Shown here piece after piece: positions 62,445 to 64,000 of a DNA stretch of 64,000 nucleotides. This stretch comes from Thiofilum flexile DSM 14609 (lineage in GTDB: Bacteria > Pseudomonadota > Gammaproteobacteria > Thiotrichales > Thiotrichaceae), in NCBI RefSeq assembly GCF_000380185.1, contig NZ_KB904746.1, positions 1 through 64,000 of the forward strand. Reading direction: 5' to 3'. The notes under the pieces were generated by a model, which saw nothing but the letters and a program-made list of their open reading frames with translations, ran no database searches and was not told where the DNA came from. Both the position numbers and the translations under genes were made by a program. How positions within the stretch are numbered: position 1 is the stretch's first letter; the number at the start of each line of letters is the position of its first letter.

Positions 62445-63638
62445 ATGATAAGCAAAGTAATCTTAGACAATTCTAGTAATGTTCTTAACAACCGCGCTAC
62501 TCTAGTAGAGTTGGGCATTGATTTTGCTATTTTTTGGCCTACTAAAACAGGTTTAGATAAAAGTATTTTAGATGCAACCAATCCGGTAAGAGCACTTTTC
62601 ACAGCCATGAAATTGCATGATTACTCTAATCAAGCTCAAGGACCAGAAGCAAAGTGTAAATATACAGCCATTTTTGTAGCTAGCCCTGAATTAATTATTA
62701 CAGAAATGACAGCATATCGCCCACAAACTAAAAAAGGTGATCCACGCATGTGGTTCAAGTACTTAAAGGACTTTGCTAATGCAGGTGATGCTATTGCTAT
62801 TACTATTTATGATAAAACTCCATATCTATTTAATTTAAGTCAGATAACTTTAAGTATACATCAAAATACTAATGATCATATTGGTCAAATATTAAAACGT
62901 CTTGCTATTACTAATAATATTGCTCAAGATCTATTAAATAAATTACGTACTATCGCTAGAAGAGGAGCAATCACATCGCCTACTTCTGGAGATACGGCTA
63001 TCGGAATTGCTATTGAGCTAGCATTAGGTATACCTACCAATAGTAGTAAAAAACCTGATTATTTTGGCATTGAAATAAAATCCGCACGTAGCTCTAAAAG
63101 TAGTAATCGATCAAACCTTTTTGCTCAAGTACCAAACTGGCAAAAGAGCATTTTAAAATCAAGTCGAGAGATCTTAGAGAAATATGGCTATCAGCGTAAC
63201 AATGATCACAAGCTTTATTGCACCATACAGGCACTAAAACCTAATAGCCAAGGATTATACTTAACCCTAGCAGAAAATCAGGAAATTCTTTTTGAAAAGC
63301 ATATAGACGATGGTGATGTAGTACTTTGGGAGGCTGAAACTTTACGACAACGATTAGTTGAAAAGCATACTGAAACTTTTTGGATTGAGGCAGATTCATC
63401 CTTTGATAAACAAGGCCAAGAGCTGTTTTACTTAAAGTCCATCACTCATACTAAAGCTCCTTTGCAAAGTCAATTAATGCCATTGTTGGCTGAGGGTATT
63501 ATAACTGTTGATCATCTTATAAAACGTAAAGGCTCAAATGGACAAGTAAGTGAAAAAGGCCCTTTATTTAAGATAAACCCAGAACATTTAGCACTACTAT
63601 TTCCACAACCGGTTAAGTATGAGCTTATTACCCCCTAA
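62445..63638 (+). CDS. MvaI/BcnI-family type II restriction endonuclease
   Basis: The 397-residue protein has an N-terminal domain of about 160 residues (KGDPRMWFKYLKDFANAGDA resembles accessory DNA-binding domains of such enzymes) followed by a MutH-like nuclease of the MvaI/BcnI family: SGDTAIGIAIELALGI with an acidic residue, then PDYFGIEIKSAR, where D, E and K keep the D-x4-E-x-K spacing of the MvaI active site. Known members cut CCWGG or CCSGG; the specificity here is unknown. Gene orientation, divergent from a C5 methyltransferase, and low GC fit a mobile restriction-modification unit. Confidence 0.85.
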   Translation: MISKVILDNSSNVLNNRATLVELGIDFAIFWPTKTGLDKSILDATNPVRALFTAMKLHDYSNQAQGPEAKCKYTAIFVASPELIITEMTAYRPQTKKGDPRMWFKYLKDFANAGDAIAITIYDKTPYLFNLSQITLSIHQNTNDHIGQILKRLAITNNIAQDLLNKLRTIARRGAITSPTSGDTAIGIAIELALGIPTNSSKKPDYFGIEIKSARSSKSSNRSNLFAQVPNWQKSILKSSREILEKYGYQRNNDHKLYCTIQALKPNSQGLYLTLAENQEILFEKHIDDGDVVLWEAETLRQRLVEKHTETFWIEADSSFDKQGQELFYLKSITHTKAPLQSQLMPLLAEGIITVDHLIKRKGSNGQVSEKGPLFKINPEHLALLFPQPVKYELITP

Positions 63639-63899
63639 ACAAATAGGTAACTATTACTACCAGAATTTAAATTGGGTAAATAATGAGGGCTGGAAAAACG
63701 ACTCAATCTGTGATTCATAGTGTACTGCGATGAACCTCTACCACGGCAACAATGGCATCTTAGGTACATCGCGCATACGAAACAACATCACGCATTTTTC
63801 ATCTTGAGCAGCAGTGTTCAAGTGTCGAACATCTATATTTCAACGTATGGGTGCTCTGTAAGGTTTTTACAGAACATCCTGCTTTACGTAGGTTAGCTA
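63639..63899. other. intergenic region with a possible gene remnant
   Basis: No intact gene is visible. On the minus strand about 35 codons read NIDVRHLNTAAQDEKCVMLF and RMRDVPKMPLLPW to a stop, with coding-like composition but no start. A hairpin TCTGTAA / TTACAGA lies near 63855-63875 and could end the flavohemoprotein transcript. The phrase CAACGTATGGG also occurs near 43680. Confidence 0.4.
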
Positions 63900-64000
63900 C
63901 TACTGCAAACCAGCAAACATATCCGGGCCAAACACTTCATACTGAATACGTTCAGTCGGTATGCCATGTGCTTGTAACCATTGGCGTTGTGCTCTAATGA
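63900..64000 (-). CDS. hmp: flavohemoprotein (nitric oxide dioxygenase), C-terminal end only
   Basis: The window edge cuts this gene. The last 32 residues read IRAQRQWLQAHGIPTERIQY followed by EVFGPDMFAGLQ and a stop. The block I-x-Y-E-x-F-G-P at the extreme C-terminus is typical of Hmp-type flavohemoproteins and related ferredoxin-NADP reductase-like domains. With so little sequence the exact family is not certain. Confidence 0.55.
   Translation of the reverse strand, partial: IRAQRQWLQAHGIPTERIQYEVFGPDMFAGLQ

Overview
The window looks like chromosomal DNA of a gammaproteobacterium, most likely a Thiotrichales (Thiothrix/Thiolinea/Thiofilum-like) sulfur bacterium. This is inferred from the gene set, the Pseudomonas-type two-cone NrdA, a Calvin/glycolysis run tkt-gap-pgk-pyk-fba, OmpA proteins with thrombospondin type 3 repeats, and moderate GC. 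No rRNA or other decisive phylogenetic marker is present, so the genus is not fixed.

Layout. 1-3.1 kb: the 3' end of an ISAs1-family transposase, a gene remnant, a GabD-like aldehyde dehydrogenase, a truncated Rpn-type protein and a small conserved protein. 3.1-6.8 kb: a ferric iron ABC transporter (fbpABC) behind a near-perfect Fur box. 7-13 kb: a membrane thioredoxin-like protein and two large OmpA-domain envelope proteins. 13-25.2 kb: rsmA, tRNA-Ser(GGA), a bacterial Roco (LRR-Roc-COR) GTPase, a minimal CDGSH protein, an RnfD-like membrane protein, hydrolases, uspA, a nitroreductase, a Spy/CpxP-like protein, a lipoprotein, two DUF1007 proteins and a small membrane protein. 25.2-33 kb: class Ia ribonucleotide reductase (nrdA, nrdB) carrying three inteins behind a pair of NrdR boxes. 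33-43 kb: four tandem paralogues built from DUF6174-like and RTX-like modules; the first three share a promoter-proximal palindrome. 43-50.3 kb: a ricin-type lectin, a PRC-barrel protein, prmB, a transglutaminase-elicitor-like protein, and a coupled moeB/thiF-tadA-CHAT-like operon. 50.5-57.7 kb: the carbon metabolism cluster. 58-63.7 kb: a restriction-modification island (two C5 cytosine methyltransferases, one MvaI/BcnI-like endonuclease) surrounding argC. The right edge holds the end of a flavohemoprotein gene.

The most interesting parts are: (1) ribonucleotide reductase interrupted three times at catalytic or strictly conserved sites, including one intein followed by Gly instead of Ser/Thr/Cys; (2) the four-member modular paralogue array with a conserved 20-24 bp palindrome at a fixed distance (about 157 bp) from three of the start codons; (3) a CHAT-like protein lacking the usual catalytic Cys, coupled to tadA and a ThiF-type E1 enzyme; (4) a Roco GTPase with nearly identical 66-bp LRR units. 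All family calls come from reading motifs; no database search was possible.
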